DNA from: WHSW01 sp963851045
GTDB lineage: Bacteria; Actinomycetota; Thermoleophilia; Solirubrobacterales; 70-9
Assembly (NCBI GenBank): GCA_963851045.1
Contig: CAWKNC010000002.1
Location: forward strand, 1,240,001-1,304,000
Reading direction: 5' to 3'
DNA length: 64,000 nt
The translations under genes and the position numbers were made by a program. How positions within the stretch are numbered: position 1 is the stretch's first letter; each line of letters starts with the position of its first letter. Positions 36,240 through 45,080 of the stretch are shown here, in pieces. Below the pieces are notes generated by a model. The model did not search any database. It saw nothing but the letters and a program-made list of their open reading frames with translations, and was not told the origin of the DNA.

Positions 36240-36267
36240 CTATCGGTCGGATTGCGGGTGAGCTTTA
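36240..36267 (-). promoter_or_regulatory. Candidate sigma-28/WhiG-like promoter of the pilin gene
   Basis: The minus strand has TAAAGCTC at 36267-36260 and ACCGATAG at 36247-36240, separated by 16 bases measured after TAAA. This resembles the FliA/WhiG consensus TAAA-N15-GCCGATAA with one extra spacer base. Transcription would start a few bases upstream of the riboswitch aptamer, which supports the assignment. No sigma-factor gene lies in the window. Confidence 0.45.
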
Positions 36268-36358
36268 GCTGCGCATAGGGGCTGGCCCCCAGTCTGGACG
36301 GATGTACCCACCAGCCGCATGGTGCGGAATCCGCGAAATCCGCCCCTAAGCTGCTCGG

Positions 36359-36769
36359 ATGGCCGCTCGCCGCCTGATTCTCGCGATGCTCTTCGTCTTG
36401 GTGTTCTCCAGCATCCTCGTCGCTTTGATCCCGCTCGAGGAGCCCGGCACGGGGGATCAAACGTCCACGTCGTCGACTACGACGGCCACGAACGCCACCA
36501 CGGCTAACGAGGGCCGGCTGATCACGCGGCGCGTCGCGGCCGACGCGGCCCGACCGGCAACGATCCGCATGCACCTCGGAGACGAGCTGCGCCTGACGGT
36601 CACCTCGCCCGTCGCCAACATCGTCGAGATCGAGGAGTTCGGCGACTTTGAGAACGTCGACCCGGACTTCCCGGCGACGCTCGATGTGTTTCCGTTCGAC
36701 ACGGGCCGCTTTGCGGTGCGGCTGGTCGACCCGCCAGGCGTGGTCGCAACGATCGTCGTCACCCCCTGA
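36359..36769 (+). CDS. Small membrane-anchored or secreted hypothetical protein
   Basis: A 136-residue protein with an N-terminal hydrophobic helix (LILAMLFVLVFSSILVALI), a Thr/Ser/Ala linker and a compact beta-rich domain (TIRMHLGDELRLTVTSP...GRFAVRLVDPPG). The domain looks like a small cupredoxin- or Ig-like sandwich without visible metal ligands. Divergent from the pilin operon across the riboswitch region, and followed by a GAP-family gene 5 bp downstream. Function unknown. Confidence 0.7.
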   Translation: MAARRLILAMLFVLVFSSILVALIPLEEPGTGDQTSTSSTTTATNATTANEGRLITRRVAADAARPATIRMHLGDELRLTVTSPVANIVEIEEFGDFENVDPDFPATLDVFPFDTGRFAVRLVDPPGVVATIVVTP

Positions 36770-36774
36770 GCAAC

Positions 36775-37632
36775 GTGCTTGAGCTCCTCGCTCGCTCGTT
36801 TCCGCTGATGGTCGCCGCGGCGGCGAACCCCGTCGTGATCACCTTGATCGTCCTCGTACTGACGGCACCGGATCGGCCGCTCGCGCGAGCGTGGTCGTTC
36901 TTCGCGGGCTTCGCGTCGGTGCTGATCGTTGCCGGGGTCCTCTTTCTCACCGTCTTTGCCAATCACACGGAGACGTTCGGGCCCCGTGGCACGCTCTACG
37001 GGTGGATCGACATCGGCTTCGGCGCGCTCATGCTTGGCGCCGCCGTGCTCACATTCGTTCGTCGCGGTGGCGAGGCCGGAGCAAGCCGGCTGATCGGGCG
37101 AATCGGGCCACTTGCGTGCTTCGGCCTTGGCGCCGTGATGATGGCCAGCGACACCTCGGCGATCGCCGCGTACGTGCCGTTGCTGCACGAGATCTCGAAC
37201 GCGGGTCTTGCGCGAGCCGATCGTGTCGTCGCCCTGGCGATCTCCGACCTCGTCATCCTCGCGCCGCTTGGCATTCCGATCCTGGTCCGCACACTGGCAC
37301 CCGATCGCGCCACACGGGTGCTTGAGGCGATCCGCAGGTTTCTCGACCGCTACGGCGCGATCATCGCCGCCCTCGTGTTCGCAGCCCTCGGCGCGCTGCT
37401 CATGATCCGCGGCATCGACGCGCCTCTAAACCTCGACGCGACCGCGCCACGCCGTCGAAGCACCGGGCGAGATGCGTTGCGGGCACATGTCAAGCCTCTA
37501 GGATCCGCGTCTCTTGAGTTCACTGAAGCTTGGCTACAACACCGGTTACTGGTCAAAGGGCCCGCCGCCGGGAGTGGTCGAGGCGATCGCCGAGGCCGAC
37601 AGCCTCGGGGTGGATTCGATCTGGTGTGCTGA
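36775..37632 (+). CDS. GAP/Sap-like polytopic membrane protein
   Basis: A protein with about six membrane helices (for example NPVVITLIVLVLTAP and VLIVAGVLFLTVFA) resembling the GAP family (Sap, sulfolipid-addressing; LysE-like). The helical part ends at LLMIRGID. The frame then continues for about 70 non-conserved residues and overlaps the F420-dependent oxidoreductase gene by 119 bp. A TAA lies one base out of frame at 37427-37429, so an indel near 37420 may have extended the frame. Start GTG/ATG near 36775 is uncertain. Confidence 0.65.
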   Translation: MLELLARSFPLMVAAAANPVVITLIVLVLTAPDRPLARAWSFFAGFASVLIVAGVLFLTVFANHTETFGPRGTLYGWIDIGFGALMLGAAVLTFVRRGGEAGASRLIGRIGPLACFGLGAVMMASDTSAIAAYVPLLHEISNAGLARADRVVALAISDLVILAPLGIPILVRTLAPDRATRVLEAIRRFLDRYGAIIAALVFAALGALLMIRGIDAPLNLDATAPRRRSTGRDALRAHVKPLGSASLEFTEAWLQHRLLVKGPAAGSGRGDRRGRQPRGGFDLVC

Positions 37633-38551
37633 GGCGTACGGCTCAGACGCGCTGACGCCGCTCGCATGGTGGGGCTCGCAGACCAAGAACGTCCGCCTGG
37701 GCACTGGGATCATGCAGCTTTCGGCGCGCCAGCCCGCGGCAACCGCGATGGCGGCGATGACGCTCGATCATCTCTCCGGGGGCCGGATGATTCTCGGTAT
37801 CGGCGCATCCGGGCCGCAGGTGGTCGAGGGCTGGTACGGGATGCCGTTCGCGAAGCCGCTCGCACGTACCCGTGAGTACATCGCGATCCTGCGCGACATC
37901 TGGAAGCGCGAAGGCCCGGTCACCGCCGACGGCCCGGCATACCCCCTCCCCTATCCCGAAGGCACTGGTCTTGGGAAGCCGCTGAAGTCCTCGATTCACC
38001 CGTTGCGCGAGGACATCCCCATCTTTCTCGCGGCCGAGGGTCCAAAGAACATCGCCATGGGCGCCGAGCTCTGTGACGGCTGGATGGCGATGCTGCTCTC
38101 TCCCTACCACCAGGAGATCTACACGGAGTCCCTGGCCGAGGGCTTCGCTCGCGAGGGTGCCCGTCGCACGGCCGATGACTTCGAGGTCACGGCGATGGTG
38201 CCAATGGTGATCTCCGACGACGTTGAGGGCGCCGCCGACGCGCTGCGCCACTACTACGCCCTCTACTTCGGAGGCATGGGGGCCAAGGGCAAGAACTTCC
38301 ACGCCAACGTCCCGATTCGCATGGGCTATGAGGACATGGTCGAGACCGTCCAGGACCTCTACCTCTCCGGCAAAAAGGACGAGGCTGCGGCCGAGATCCC
38401 GTTCGAGCTGATCGAGAAGATGTCGCTCATCGGCCCCGAGGACAAGATCCGCCACGACCTCGAGGCCTGGCGCGACTCGTTCGTGACGACGATCCTCGTC
38501 GCCGGCGACGTCGGCACGCTGCGCACCGCCGCGGACCTCATCCTCGGCTAG
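37514..38551 (+). CDS. LLM class F420-dependent oxidoreductase
   Basis: A 345-residue luciferase-like TIM-barrel enzyme. LKLGYNTGYWSKGPPPG, SIWCAEAYGSDAL, LGTGIMQLSARQPAATAMAAMTLDHLSGGRMILGIG and a C-terminal GTLRTAADLI are typical of actinobacterial F420-dependent oxidoreductases. TTG at 37514 gives the family N-terminus. It sits in the plus-strand insert inside the pilus locus and is not functionally tied to pili. Substrate unknown. Confidence 0.88.
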   Translation: MSSLKLGYNTGYWSKGPPPGVVEAIAEADSLGVDSIWCAEAYGSDALTPLAWWGSQTKNVRLGTGIMQLSARQPAATAMAAMTLDHLSGGRMILGIGASGPQVVEGWYGMPFAKPLARTREYIAILRDIWKREGPVTADGPAYPLPYPEGTGLGKPLKSSIHPLREDIPIFLAAEGPKNIAMGAELCDGWMAMLLSPYHQEIYTESLAEGFAREGARRTADDFEVTAMVPMVISDDVEGAADALRHYYALYFGGMGAKGKNFHANVPIRMGYEDMVETVQDLYLSGKKDEAAAEIPFELIEKMSLIGPEDKIRHDLEAWRDSFVTTILVAGDVGTLRTAADLILG

Positions 38552-38560
38552 TTCGCGTCG

Positions 38561-38845
38561 CTAGTGCCTTGCGCGGGGGCGGCGGCCGATGCGCCCGCTC
38601 TGCGACCAGGAGCTGAGGTCGACCAAGAACGCCAGGCCGACGATGAACCAGTCGAACCCCTCGACCCGGTTGCCCGAACTCCACATCACGGCGTAGGCAA
38701 GCGTCGTCCATGGCAACAGGAAGAACCCGAGCAGCGGCACGTACCAGTCGTCGAACGCGCGCCCCAGGAGGTCGCCGAACAGCCACAGCGCGAACAGCGC
38801 CAGCCGCGGCGAGAAAAAGGCGAGAAGAACGGCCAGGCAGCCCAT
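38561..38845 (-). CDS. Small conserved actinobacterial membrane protein
   Basis: A 94-residue protein with three hydrophobic segments (AVLLAFFSPRLALFALWLF, YVPLLGFFLLPWTTLAYAVMW, WFIVGLAFLVDLSSW). The PRLALFALWLFGD and LLGFFLLPWTTLAYA segments recur in many uncharacterised actinobacterial proteins. It converges with the F420 oxidoreductase gene (9 bp between stops) and precedes it on the other strand. No function can be assigned. Confidence 0.7.
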   Translation of the reverse strand: MGCLAVLLAFFSPRLALFALWLFGDLLGRAFDDWYVPLLGFFLLPWTTLAYAVMWSSGNRVEGFDWFIVGLAFLVDLSSWSQSGRIGRRPRARH

Positions 38846-38886
38846 CGACCGGAGGCTACCTACGGCCCCGGGCGCGGCGTCGCTCG

Positions 38887-40119
38887 CTAGCGGATCTTGT
38901 CGTAGAGGCTGAAGATCGGCAGGTACATCGAGATGACAATGAAGCCGACGACGACGCCGACGACGACGATCATGATCGGCTCGATCAGCGACGTCAGGGC
39001 CTTGACCTTGGCGTCGACCTCGGCGTCGTAGAAGTCGGCGATCTTCTCGAGCATCGCCTCGAGCTGTCCGGATTCCTCACCGACGGCGACCATGTGGCTG
39101 ACCATCGGGGGGAAGACGGAGTTCTCCTCGAGCGGGCGCGCGATCGAGCCGCCATTCTTGACCGAGGTGTAGACGTCGGCCATCGCGTTCTGAATGACCG
39201 CGTTGCCGGCTGTCTCGCCGGAAATCTCAACGGCTTGGAGGATCGGGACTCCGGAGCTGACGGCGCCGGAGAATGTGCGCGCCCAGCGAGCGAGCGCGAC
39301 CTTCTGGACCACGTCGCCGATCTTCGCCGGGAGGCGAAGCTTGAAGCGGTCCCACAGCAGACGACCGGAATCGGTCTTCTTCCAGCGGACGAAGAGGTAG
39401 CCGAGCGCGGCAAGGGAGGGAAGCAGGATGTACCAGCCCTTGGTCACCGCATCGGACATACCGACCGTGATCTGGGTCATCAGCGGCAGGTCGGCGGGTG
39501 CGCCGTTCTCCGTTGAGATCTCCTCGAAGATGCCGACGAATACCGGCACGACGAAGGCGACGACGACCACCATCACGAGCAGGGCGACCCCGAAAACGAC
39601 GGCGGGATACATCATCGCCGACTTGACCTGGCGCTTCAGCGCGTCGAGCTTTTCGAGCTGATCCGCGACGCGGTCGAGCGACTGTTCGAGGCGACCGGCG
39701 CCCTCGCCCGCCGCAACCATCGAGCGATACAGGGGCGAGAAGATTCCGGGCTGGCGCTCCATCGCCGCGTGCAGCGAGCTGCCGGCCTCGACGTCGGCCC
39801 GTAGCGAGCCGATCGCCGGCTTCAGCATCGGGTCCTCGGTCTGGTCCTCAAGCGTGTAGAGCGATCGCAGCATCGGCATACCCGAGGCGATTAGCGTCGC
39901 GAACTGGCGCGAAAAGACCGAGAGCTCGCGCATGTTCACGCTCTTGAAGCGCTGCAGGATCGACTCGAGCTTGAAGGCCTCGTGGCGCTCGGAGATGTCG
40001 AGAACGATCAGCCCGCGCTGGCGCAGCTGGTCGGCGACGACCGACTTCGAGGGCGCCTCGAGCTCGCCACGCGAGGGGACGCCGGCCAGGTCAACCGCAC
40101 GGAAGGTGAACATGCCCAT
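38887..40119 (-). CDS. pilC: Type IV pilus platform protein PilC (type II secretion F family)
   Basis: A 410-residue inner-membrane platform protein with two GspF domains and three membrane helices (FGVALLVMVVVVAFVVPVFVG; YILLPSLAALGYLFV; IMIVVVGVVVGFIVISMYLP). RELSVFSRQFATLIASGMPMLRSL is a family hallmark. PilC couples the PilB and PilT motors to pilin insertion. It starts 10 bp downstream of pilT; ATG 40113 is an alternative start. Confidence 0.95.
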   Translation of the reverse strand: MGMFTFRAVDLAGVPSRGELEAPSKSVVADQLRQRGLIVLDISERHEAFKLESILQRFKSVNMRELSVFSRQFATLIASGMPMLRSLYTLEDQTEDPMLKPAIGSLRADVEAGSSLHAAMERQPGIFSPLYRSMVAAGEGAGRLEQSLDRVADQLEKLDALKRQVKSAMMYPAVVFGVALLVMVVVVAFVVPVFVGIFEEISTENGAPADLPLMTQITVGMSDAVTKGWYILLPSLAALGYLFVRWKKTDSGRLLWDRFKLRLPAKIGDVVQKVALARWARTFSGAVSSGVPILQAVEISGETAGNAVIQNAMADVYTSVKNGGSIARPLEENSVFPPMVSHMVAVGEESGQLEAMLEKIADFYDAEVDAKVKALTSLIEPIMIVVVGVVVGFIVISMYLPIFSLYDKIR

Positions 40120-40129
40120 GGGGAGCTCC

Positions 40130-41245
40130 TCAGCTCATCGCCGCTGGCATCGAGGCCGTTGCACCGTTGCCGGGCGTTCCGGCCGTCCCGAGCAGCCTGC
40201 GCAGCTCCTCGGGGACCGCGGCCCGCTGCTCGGCGATCGCGCGCGTGATCTTGTCCTCGCGAACCAGCGCGGCAAGGTTGGCGTCCATCGTCTGCATGCC
40301 GACTGAGCCGGAGGTCTGCAGGGCCGAGTAGATCTGGTGCGTCTTCCCCTCGCGGATCAGGTTGCGGATTGCCGGGGTCGGGATCAGGATCTCGGTCGCA
40401 CATGCACGGCCCTGACCGTCCGCGGTCGGGATCAGCTGCTGAGTGACCACGCCCTGGAGCGCGATCGAGAGCTGCATGCGCACCTGGTGTTGCTGGTGCG
40501 GCGGAAAGACATCGATGATGCGGTCGACCGTCTGCGCGGTCGACTGGGTGTGAAGCGTGGCGAAGACAAGGTGACCCGTCTCAGCCGCGGTCAGCGCGGT
40601 CGAGATCGTCTCGAGGTCGCGCATCTCGCCGACGAGGATGATGTCGGGGTCCTCACGCAGCGCGCCGCGCAGAGCGGAGGCGAAGTCGGTCGCGTCCGCG
40701 CCGATCTCGCGCTGATTGACGATGCAGTTCTTGTGCCGATGGAGGAACTCGATCGGGTCCTCGATCGTGAGGATGTGTTCGCGACGCTCGTTGTTGATCA
40801 TGTCGACCATCGATGCGAGGGTCGTCGACTTGCCCGAGCCGGTCGGGCCGGTGACAAGGACAAAGCCGCGCGGCTTGCGCGTGAACTCCGACATCACCGC
40901 CGGCAGCCCCAGGGTTCGCAGGTCGAGGATCTCGCTCGGGATCAAGCGGAACGCGGCGCTGATCGCGCCACGCTGGAAGAAGACGTTGACGCGGAAGCGA
41001 GCGAGTCCCGGGATCGAGTAGGCCAGGTCGAGCTGGCGCTCGTTCTCAAAGCGCTTGCGCTGAGCGTCGTTGAGCACCGAGTAGACGATCTCGCGGGTGT
41101 CCTGCTGGGTCAGCCGCTCGAAGTCCTCCATCGGAGTGATCTGCCCCCGCAGACGCATCGCGGGTGGCACGCCCGGGGAGAGATGGACGTCAGATGCCTT
41201 GTTCTCAACCATGCGGGCGAGAACTGATGCGAAGTCGATGCTCAT
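40130..41245 (-). CDS. pilT: Twitching motility retraction ATPase PilT
   Basis: A 371-residue hexameric ATPase. Walker A GPTGSGKST, the Asp box IEDPIEFLH, Walker B-like DIILVGEMRD, the His box GHLVFATLHTQS and the PilT-specific AIRNLIREGK motif are all present. It depolymerises pili, so the organism probably retracts them for twitching or DNA uptake. It lies between pilB and pilC, 46 bp downstream of pilB. Confidence 0.96.
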   Translation of the reverse strand: MSIDFASVLARMVENKASDVHLSPGVPPAMRLRGQITPMEDFERLTQQDTREIVYSVLNDAQRKRFENERQLDLAYSIPGLARFRVNVFFQRGAISAAFRLIPSEILDLRTLGLPAVMSEFTRKPRGFVLVTGPTGSGKSTTLASMVDMINNERREHILTIEDPIEFLHRHKNCIVNQREIGADATDFASALRGALREDPDIILVGEMRDLETISTALTAAETGHLVFATLHTQSTAQTVDRIIDVFPPHQQHQVRMQLSIALQGVVTQQLIPTADGQGRACATEILIPTPAIRNLIREGKTHQIYSALQTSGSVGMQTMDANLAALVREDKITRAIAEQRAAVPEELRRLLGTAGTPGNGATASMPAAMS

Positions 41246-41291
41246 GGTCGGAAGATCGTCAGTCGGGACACAAACCTTGAGCGGCGCACGA

Positions 41292-43079
41292 TCACGATGA
41301 GACCCGGGCCACTTCGGCGATCGAGGTGACGCCGGCGCGGACCTTCAAAAGGCCATCCTCACGCAGCGTGACCATGCCCTCAGAACGGGCGACCTCGGTG
41401 ATCTCAGCCTCGGAGGCGCCGTCGATCGTCATCTCCTTGAGGCGCTCGCTCATCACCATCACCGAGAAGAGGCCGATCCGGCCCTTGTAGCCGCTCTGCG
41501 TGCACCGCGCGCAGCCCACAGGCTCGTATGCCTCGAGGTCTCCCCCGACTCGAAATCCAGCGTCCGTCAGAGCTGCCTGCGGAATCACCGTGCGCCGCTT
41601 GCAGTTGGTGCAGAGCTGTCGCGCAAGGCGCTGGGCGACTACGCAGTCGAGCGCGGAGGCGGTCAGGAAGCTCTCGATACCCATCTTTGCGAGGCGGGTG
41701 AGCGTGCCCGGAGCATCGTTGGTGTGAAGCGTCGACAGGACCATGTGGCCCGTCAATGCCGATTCGATCGCGATGCGCGCGGTCTCGGCGTCGCGAATCT
41801 CACCAACCATGATCACGTCCGGATCGGCGCGGAGGATCGAGCGCAGCCCGGTTGCGAACTCGAGGCCGGCCTTGCGATTCACTCCCATCTGAGTGACCCC
41901 GTCGATCCGGTACTCGACCGGGTCCTCGATCGTGATGATGTTGCGGTCGACCGAGTTGAGCTCCGCGAGCGCCGCGTACAGCGAGGTCGACTTGCCCGAG
42001 CCGGTCGGGCCGGTAACGAGGACGCAGCCGTGGGAGTGGTTGATCGAGCCCTGGAAGCGCTCGCGGCCCTCGCCGCCCATCCCGAGCTCATCGAGCGAGC
42101 GCAGCGCCTGCTCCTTGTCGAGGATTCGAATTGTTGCTCCCTCGCCGCGCTGGGTCGGCAGGGTGACGATGCGAAGGTCGACCTTGCGGCCTTCGACGTT
42201 GACGCCGACGCGGCCATCCTGAGGCACCCGCTTCTCGGCGATGTCGAGCTCGCTCATGATCTTGATGCGCGAGACGACACCGGAAACCATGCGCTTCGGC
42301 ACGCGCGCGGCCTCGTGCAGGACGCCGTCGACGCGAAAGCGAACGCGCATGTCCTCCTCGTGAGGCTCGAAGTGGATGTCGGAGGCCCCCTCGGTCGCGG
42401 CCTGTCCGAGGATCGAGTACACGAGCTTGATGACCGGGGCGTCGTCGGCGGACTCGCGCAGCTCACCGAGGTCGCCGAGCTCGATCTCCTCGTCCTCCTC
42501 GACGGCCTCCGTGACGGCGCTCTCGAGTGAGTTGAGACGACGAATCAGCGCCTCGACATCGTCGCCGGCCGCAACGGCCACACGGCAGTTGAGGCCGGTG
42601 ATCATGTGGATGTCGTCGATCGCGAGGACGTTCGCTGGGTCGACGAGCGCGACCAGCAGCGTCTTCGAGTCGACGTAGCCGACCGGCACTGCCTGATAGC
42701 GGCGCGCGGCGGCCACCGACAGCAGGTTCGCCGCGCCCATGTCGACGTGAAAGGAGTTGAGATCGAGGTGGTCGAGGCCGTAGCGCTCTGCGATGGCGCG
42801 CGAGAGCTGATCGTTGTCGATCAGGCCCTGTTCGACCAGCAACTCTTCGGGCGAGCGGTTCGCGGCCCGGGCTTCCTGGATGATCGCGTCGACGCGCTCG
42901 CGGTTGGCGTAGCCAAGCTCGACGATCACGTCCGTCAGGAACATCGCCGAGTTGCCTCGGCCGAGCGGGGCGGTCAGGCCGGGGATGCCATCGACGCCCT
43001 CAGGCCGCGCCTCGTCCGCCGGGGCCTCAGCCTCGGCGGTCACCGCCTGGAGATGTCCTGCGCGATTTTCTGGTGCCAT
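41292..43079 (-). CDS. pilB: Pilus extension ATPase PilB (GspE family, MshEN-type N-terminus)
   Basis: A 595-residue assembly ATPase. The N-terminal domain (about 45-190; SPEELLVEQGLIDNDQLSRAIAERYGL) is MshEN-like, a fold that binds c-di-GMP in MshE. The first copy's Arg/Gly ligand positions look degenerate (FLTDVIVELG). The motor domain has Walker A GPTGSGKST, IEDPVEYRI, PDVIMVGEIRD and GHMVLSTLHTND, and a zinc site CTNC...CARC. ATG 43079 overlaps aroE by 53 bp. Confidence 0.95.
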   Translation of the reverse strand: MAPENRAGHLQAVTAEAEAPADEARPEGVDGIPGLTAPLGRGNSAMFLTDVIVELGYANRERVDAIIQEARAANRSPEELLVEQGLIDNDQLSRAIAERYGLDHLDLNSFHVDMGAANLLSVAAARRYQAVPVGYVDSKTLLVALVDPANVLAIDDIHMITGLNCRVAVAAGDDVEALIRRLNSLESAVTEAVEEDEEIELGDLGELRESADDAPVIKLVYSILGQAATEGASDIHFEPHEEDMRVRFRVDGVLHEAARVPKRMVSGVVSRIKIMSELDIAEKRVPQDGRVGVNVEGRKVDLRIVTLPTQRGEGATIRILDKEQALRSLDELGMGGEGRERFQGSINHSHGCVLVTGPTGSGKSTSLYAALAELNSVDRNIITIEDPVEYRIDGVTQMGVNRKAGLEFATGLRSILRADPDVIMVGEIRDAETARIAIESALTGHMVLSTLHTNDAPGTLTRLAKMGIESFLTASALDCVVAQRLARQLCTNCKRRTVIPQAALTDAGFRVGGDLEAYEPVGCARCTQSGYKGRIGLFSVMVMSERLKEMTIDGASEAEITEVARSEGMVTLREDGLLKVRAGVTSIAEVARVSS

Positions 43080-43911
43080 TGGTTTTGCTCGAACGTGCCG
43101 CGTTTCGCATCGTCTCCAGCGGCGGCTCGATGCCGGTCCAGATCAGAAGCGAGGCGGCTCCCTGGTGGACCAACACCTCGAGACCGTCGATCACATGTGC
43201 CCCGCGTTCGCGTGAGTGCGCCGCGAGGGCCGTGTCGTAGGTCCCATAGACGAGATCCACCACCGTTTGGTTTTCACCAATCGAATCGGCATCCACCGGG
43301 TACGCCTTTAGGTCTGCGGGTTCCGGCGCACGTGCGCCAGCCTGCTCGAGACCCACCGTCGTGGCGTTGATAACGACGTCGTAGGCCCCTGCATCGACAC
43401 GATCGCCACCCACCGCGAGGTGCCCCACGCCCATCTCGTCGGCCACTGACGCGGCTTTGGCGGTGGTGCGATTCCAAACCGCAACCACCGCGCCGACGTT
43501 ATGTAGAGCCCAGATCGCGGCTCGCGCCGATCCCCCGGCACCGAGCACGAGAGCATTCATGCCGTCGACTGGCGTTCTGATCGCCCGGATGACCCCCGTC
43601 GAATCGGTGTTGTCGGCTGCGATCAGGCCCTCGGCGAACGTCAGCGTGTTGGCGGCGCCGATCTCCCGGGCCGCCCCACTCGCCCTATCGGCGACCGCAA
43701 GTGCGGCGAGCTTGTGCGGGACGGTCACATTGACCCCGGCGTATCCGCGGCCCGGCAGAGACCGGACCAGATCCTCGAAGCCATCGGCCTCGATATCGAT
43801 GGCCTCGTATTCCCATTCGCCGGCCAGCCCGAGTTCCGCGAGGGCCGCGTTGTGCATCGCGGGCGATCGCGAGTGAGCGACCGGATGTCCGAGGACGGCG
43901 AGCCGCGGCAT
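43027..43911 (-). CDS. aroE: Shikimate dehydrogenase
   Basis: A 294-residue NADP-dependent shikimate dehydrogenase. LGHPVAHSRSPAMHNAALAELG (shikimate binding), VNVTVPHKLAAL (catalytic Lys), ADNTDSTG (Asp) and the cofactor loop LVLGAGGSARAA are visible, as is the LVHQGAASLLIW C-terminal segment. The last 26 or so residues are Lys/Arg-rich and overlap the pilB start, which is unusual. ATG 43911 follows mltG by 8 bp. Confidence 0.93.
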   Translation of the reverse strand: MPRLAVLGHPVAHSRSPAMHNAALAELGLAGEWEYEAIDIEADGFEDLVRSLPGRGYAGVNVTVPHKLAALAVADRASGAAREIGAANTLTFAEGLIAADNTDSTGVIRAIRTPVDGMNALVLGAGGSARAAIWALHNVGAVVAVWNRTTAKAASVADEMGVGHLAVGGDRVDAGAYDVVINATTVGLEQAGARAPEPADLKAYPVDADSIGENQTVVDLVYGTYDTALAAHSRERGAHVIDGLEVLVHQGAASLLIWTGIEPPLETMRNAARSSKTNGTRKSRRTSPGGDRRG

Positions 43912-43919
43912 CAGCTACG

Positions 43920-45080
43920 TCAGCACTCGGTTGGCGAGCCGCCCTGCTCCTGCAGCGCCTGTTGGTACTCGGCCTCGGCCTGAAGGAACTCCTCCTCGGT
44001 CTCGACGAAAACGTGCTCACCGCAGGTACCTGGCTTAACGACGAAGTAGAAGAGGTCGCCCTTGGCAGGATTCGCTGCCGCCTCGATCGAGGCGAGACCA
44101 GGGTTGCCGATCGGCGTCGGCGGCAGGCCGTTGAGAACGCGGGTGTTGTACGGGTTGGTCTCGTCGGCAAGCTCCGACTCGGTCAGCTGCTCGTCGTAGT
44201 TCTGCAGGTAGTAGCGAATCGTTGCGTCGATCCCGAGCGGCGTTCCCGCCTTGAGCCGGTTGTAGATCACCTCGGCCACCAACGGACGCTCCTTGTCGAC
44301 CTGGACCTCGCGTTCGATCATCGAGGCGATCTTCAGGACGTCGTAGGTATTGAGGTTCTTCGACTCGGCGAAGGAGAGGTTGACCTCTCCAAGGTTCTGC
44401 TGGAAGGCATCGAGCTGGCGCGAGATCAGATCCTTGGCCGTCGGCTTCTCCGGCAGGTCATAGGTGGCTGGGAACAAAAAGCCCTCGAGGTTCGGCGCGT
44501 CCTCGGCGCCGTACTCGGCGGGATCAAAGCCCTTGAAATTCTTGCTGGCGTTTTCGTAGTTGCCCTTGAGCTTGGCCTCCTTTGCGACGTCGGCGATCTG
44601 ACGGCGATCAAGTCCTTCGGGGATCGTCAGCTCCGAGGTCTTCACGGCGGCCGGTTGGGGAGCTTCATCGGCCGTGTCGTCGCCGCCGAGGGCGCCGATC
44701 ACCTTCGTCGCGCCGAACACGAGCAATGCGAGAACGCCGAGGACAACGAGGGCTGCAACCACGCGGCGGATCAAGAGCTCGTCGGCAGCGGAGCGAGGTG
44801 GGCGCGGCGGTCTTGGGGCGGTTGGGGACGCTCCCGTCGCGGGCGCCGGTGGAGGCTCGGTCGGCTCGGGCGTCGCGAGGGGCGGCGGCTCGGCGTCGAG
44901 CCCCGCCTGTCGGCGCGCCGCGGCTGTCGTCGGCTCGACCTCACCACCGCCCTGCTCGGCCTGGACCTTCTCGCCGAGTGAGCCCTGGCGCTCGCGGCGG
45001 CGGGCCTCGCGCTCAGTCCGGCGGCGTTCGCGCTCGAGGTCGTCCTCGTCCTTTGCGAACGGGTCGTGCCAGTCGCTCAT
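43920..45080 (-). CDS. mltG: Endolytic murein transglycosylase MltG
   Basis: A 386-residue membrane-anchored enzyme. A charged cytoplasmic N-terminus with Pro/Ala-rich stretch (1-105) leads to one membrane helix (VVAALVVLGVLALLVFGATKVIGAL), a LysM-like segment and the YceG catalytic domain with the Glu in ASMIEREV and LNGLPPTPIGNPG. It cuts nascent glycan strands. ATG 45080 overlaps the ruvX stop (TGATG). The ruvX-mltG-aroE order is common in Actinomycetota. Confidence 0.92.
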   Translation of the reverse strand: MSDWHDPFAKDEDDLERERRRTEREARRRERQGSLGEKVQAEQGGGEVEPTTAAARRQAGLDAEPPPLATPEPTEPPPAPATGASPTAPRPPRPPRSAADELLIRRVVAALVVLGVLALLVFGATKVIGALGGDDTADEAPQPAAVKTSELTIPEGLDRRQIADVAKEAKLKGNYENASKNFKGFDPAEYGAEDAPNLEGFLFPATYDLPEKPTAKDLISRQLDAFQQNLGEVNLSFAESKNLNTYDVLKIASMIEREVQVDKERPLVAEVIYNRLKAGTPLGIDATIRYYLQNYDEQLTESELADETNPYNTRVLNGLPPTPIGNPGLASIEAAANPAKGDLFYFVVKPGTCGEHVFVETEEEFLQAEAEYQQALQEQGGSPTEC

